Assembly: GCA_030430495.1 (NCBI GenBank)
Contig: JAUIKM010000020.1
Coordinates: 31,607-95,606, forward strand
Direction of reading: 5' to 3'
Source: a bacterium
GTDB lineage: Bacteria > Bacteroidota > Ignavibacteria > Kapaibacteriales > UBA7675
DNA: 64,000 bases
Below, piece after piece: positions 62,591 through 64,000 of this stretch (positions are counted from its first letter, which is position 1; every line of letters begins with the position of its first letter). Position numbers and translations under genes: made by a program. The notes below the pieces were generated by a model. It did no database searches and was not told the origin of the DNA. It worked only from the letters and a program-made list of their open reading frames with translations.

Positions 62591-63484
62591 TCAAAATTCT
62601 GAATAGGATGTGTTTTCCCATGGCTCGGTTCCAGGTACTACATCTTTAGGCAACACTTTGTAAGATGGGTCAAAACCAAAGATCGAATGCCCTTGACTCT
62701 CATCCATCGATGTATCAAGAATTTTTGCACCCGGTATAGGGTCATTCCCAGCAGCATAGTCCTTCGAATGAGATAGCTGATAAAACAGCCCCATGATATC
62801 ACTTCGTGCAATGGCTCTTAGCTCTTCTGGTTGATAAGGAGCAAAATTCGCTACCCAGGCAATTTTTGCCCCACTTGCCTTTTCTGGATTCGCTTCTATG
62901 TAATCAAGTATAGCGGACGCCAATCCTTCTCCATATGCGGATCCCATACTATGGGTCACAATTTTAATCGTCTCTATGATTTCGCCATCAGAGTTTCGTT
63001 CAAGGTTAGCGATAATATCGGCTGCATCCCTAACACCTGCTAGTCTACCTTCCTCTCTCCGTATTTGAGAACTCCAGGAACGATTGTTTCTCCATAGGTT
63101 ACCGCCGCCCAAGGCACCGTCATAATACCGAGCAATATCATCACCGACATGCGACATGATCTTCTTATCGAACTCGTTAGTGTATTCTTTGCGGTACACG
63201 CCCTTCCACCAGGTTTTGCTAATGTTTACTAACTTTCCTTTACGCCAATAATCTGGTTTTCCGCCTACACTCCCACCATGAAGTCCGTTGACAAATATGA
63301 CGACATTTCCATCGGGATCCACAGCCTGAATGGGAGTATTAAGAGCAAAGGTATAAGGTGATATACTTGGATATGAAGACGCAAAAGCATCAAGACTTAA
63401 CCACTTCCCGAGCCGCGAGTCATACATCCTCGCCCCGAAGTTGTAGGCATTCCCCTCTCCTTTCACCTCGTCGTCCATCTCCAT
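62591..63484 (-). pseudogene. Orphan Rhs-repeat core tip with lipase-like C-terminal domain
   Basis: The frame encodes 297 aa from the first ATG. Residues 1-60 are the Rhs-associated core: EMDDEVKGEGNAYNFGARMY, RLGKWLSLDAF, YTFALNTPIQAVDPDGN. Further in-frame codons upstream read YRYGFNG, also core sequence. The frame ends at a TGA at 63638-63640, so the large Rhs body is missing. The variable tip looks like an alpha/beta-hydrolase lipase: VVIFVNGLHGG (61-71), Ser179 in THSMGSAYG, and possible Asp248 (GNDPIPG) and His266 (SQGHSIFG). It is most likely a displaced 3' end of a polymorphic toxin; whether it is expressed is unknown. Confidence 0.75.
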
Positions 63485-64000
63485 GCCGTTAAACCCATAT
63501 CGATAGCATCTTCGATGCTTTTTTGGCCGCGCCGCTGCGCCCGCGGCCCACGTCCACTGCGCACTTTGAGACTCGCCGCTGCGTGCCCCGCTGCGCGCCG
63601 GACCGCGCGCGTTTCCCCGCTGAAGAAAAAAAGCTTGTCAAAGAACATCTCGCCTGCGCGGGCGGCCGGAACCTTGGCCCGGTTGGAAGATACTAAACTT
63701 CGGCGATCCGGCCTCGGCCACGCGCGCCCCCTTTCAGGCGGGGGGCGCGGGCCGGGATTGCAGGCCGGTCGCCGACTCGTCACTATGCGACCGCCGCCCA
63801 AAACCCGACCGCCCGTATGGCCGCCGCGCCGCTCCAGTACTCGGCTCGTGGCTCTTCGCGCCGCAGCTCGTCGCCTGGTCATCGGCTGCACGCTCAGGGG
63901 TTTATCACATGCCGCCGGGAAGGTCGAGGGTCACGCGGCCCCGCGCGCGCCGGCCGCAGGCCGCGCTTTGCATAAGACCGTTTTAGGGTCGCGGCAGGAG
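63485..64000. other. Very GC-rich gene-free end of the window
   Basis: This stretch is much richer in G+C than the neighbouring Rhs tip. On the minus strand one frame is open across most of it (63463-63891), but its translation is almost all Arg/Ala/Gly/Pro and it enters the Rhs region in the wrong frame. I see no RNA gene. Confidence 0.55.
63723..63749. repeat. 9-bp GC-only inverted repeat
   Basis: CGCGCCCCC and GGGGGCGCG are perfectly complementary around a 9-nt loop (TTTCAGGCG). There is no T run, so it is not a standard terminator. Confidence 0.7.

Noticed and set aside
63463..63891. 142-codon minus-strand frame at the GC-rich end
   Set aside because: Low-complexity Arg/Ala/Gly translation that enters the Rhs core in the wrong frame. 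Better explained as noncoding or a broken junction.

Overview
The window is a GC-rich bacterial chromosome segment (my estimate by eye is a little under 60% G+C). It probably comes from the Bacteroidota/Chlorobiota (FCB) group. Three things support this. The secreted peptidase at 56.7-59.1 kb ends in a type A type-IX-secretion (T9SS) sorting domain. There is an endosialidase-chaperone-type surface protein, a DUF4292 lipoprotein and a DUF4175/DUF4159 pair, all common in that group. Clear GGAGG ribosome binding sites precede several genes (rpmB, the CpoB-like lipoprotein, DUF4159, the YbjQ protein), which fits Chlorobiota/Ignavibacteria/Kapabacteria-like or Rhodothermia-like lineages better than Bacteroidia. 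I cannot name a species.

Layout. 0-12.4 kb: fabF, tRNA-Thr, then a leftward block of M32 carboxypeptidase, acyl-CoA synthetase, murQ with a coupled TPR gene, DUF4175, DUF4159 and an rsmG with a proline-rich repeat tail. 12.6-16.2 kb: a surface lipoprotein subtilase and a glycosyltransferase. 16.7-19.7 kb: two small proteins and the 2-oxoacid dehydrogenase E1 alpha and beta genes. 19.9-24.2 kb: holB, a ricT/PSP1 gene, a DUF2064 transferase and a membrane winged-helix protein. 24.2-24.7 kb and 30.2-31.4 kb: two compound noncoding repeat regions. Between them lie a lamin-tail-domain secreted protein, ppk1 and a LolC/E-type permease. 31.4-35.0 kb: a CpoB-like lipoprotein with egtD and egtB (ergothioneine). 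35.2-38.4 kb: PBP2 (mrdA) and a solute-binding lipoprotein. 38.5-45.9 kb leftward: TlpA-like thioredoxin, rarA with a 59-aa membrane protein in front, a four-TM protein, a heptaheme cytochrome lipoprotein and comEC. 46.2-52.0 kb rightward: rpmB, a TPR lipoprotein, a DUF4292 lipoprotein and an LptD-like outer-membrane protein. 52.0-60.4 kb leftward: a small hypothetical protein, a 1170-aa glycine-rich and helical protein of unknown function, the T9SS peptidase and the endosialidase-chaperone protein. 60.4-64.0 kb: an AT-richer accessory end with an orphan Rhs tip carrying a lipase-like domain, a lipoprotein next to it, a small membrane protein, and a very GC-rich gene-free end.

Much of the core content concerns the cell envelope: PBP2, MurQ, LptD, LolC/E-type permease, CpoB-like protein and lipoproteins. 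The most unusual signals are (i) a strong excess of the word TTAAACA/TGTTTAA in all reading frames, (ii) a dispersed noncoding element seen twice, each time next to a tandem array, (iii) an exact 11-mer, GACAAACAAGA, mostly in spacers, (iv) the 1170-aa glycine-rich/helical protein and (v) the Rhs-lipase/lipoprotein pair.
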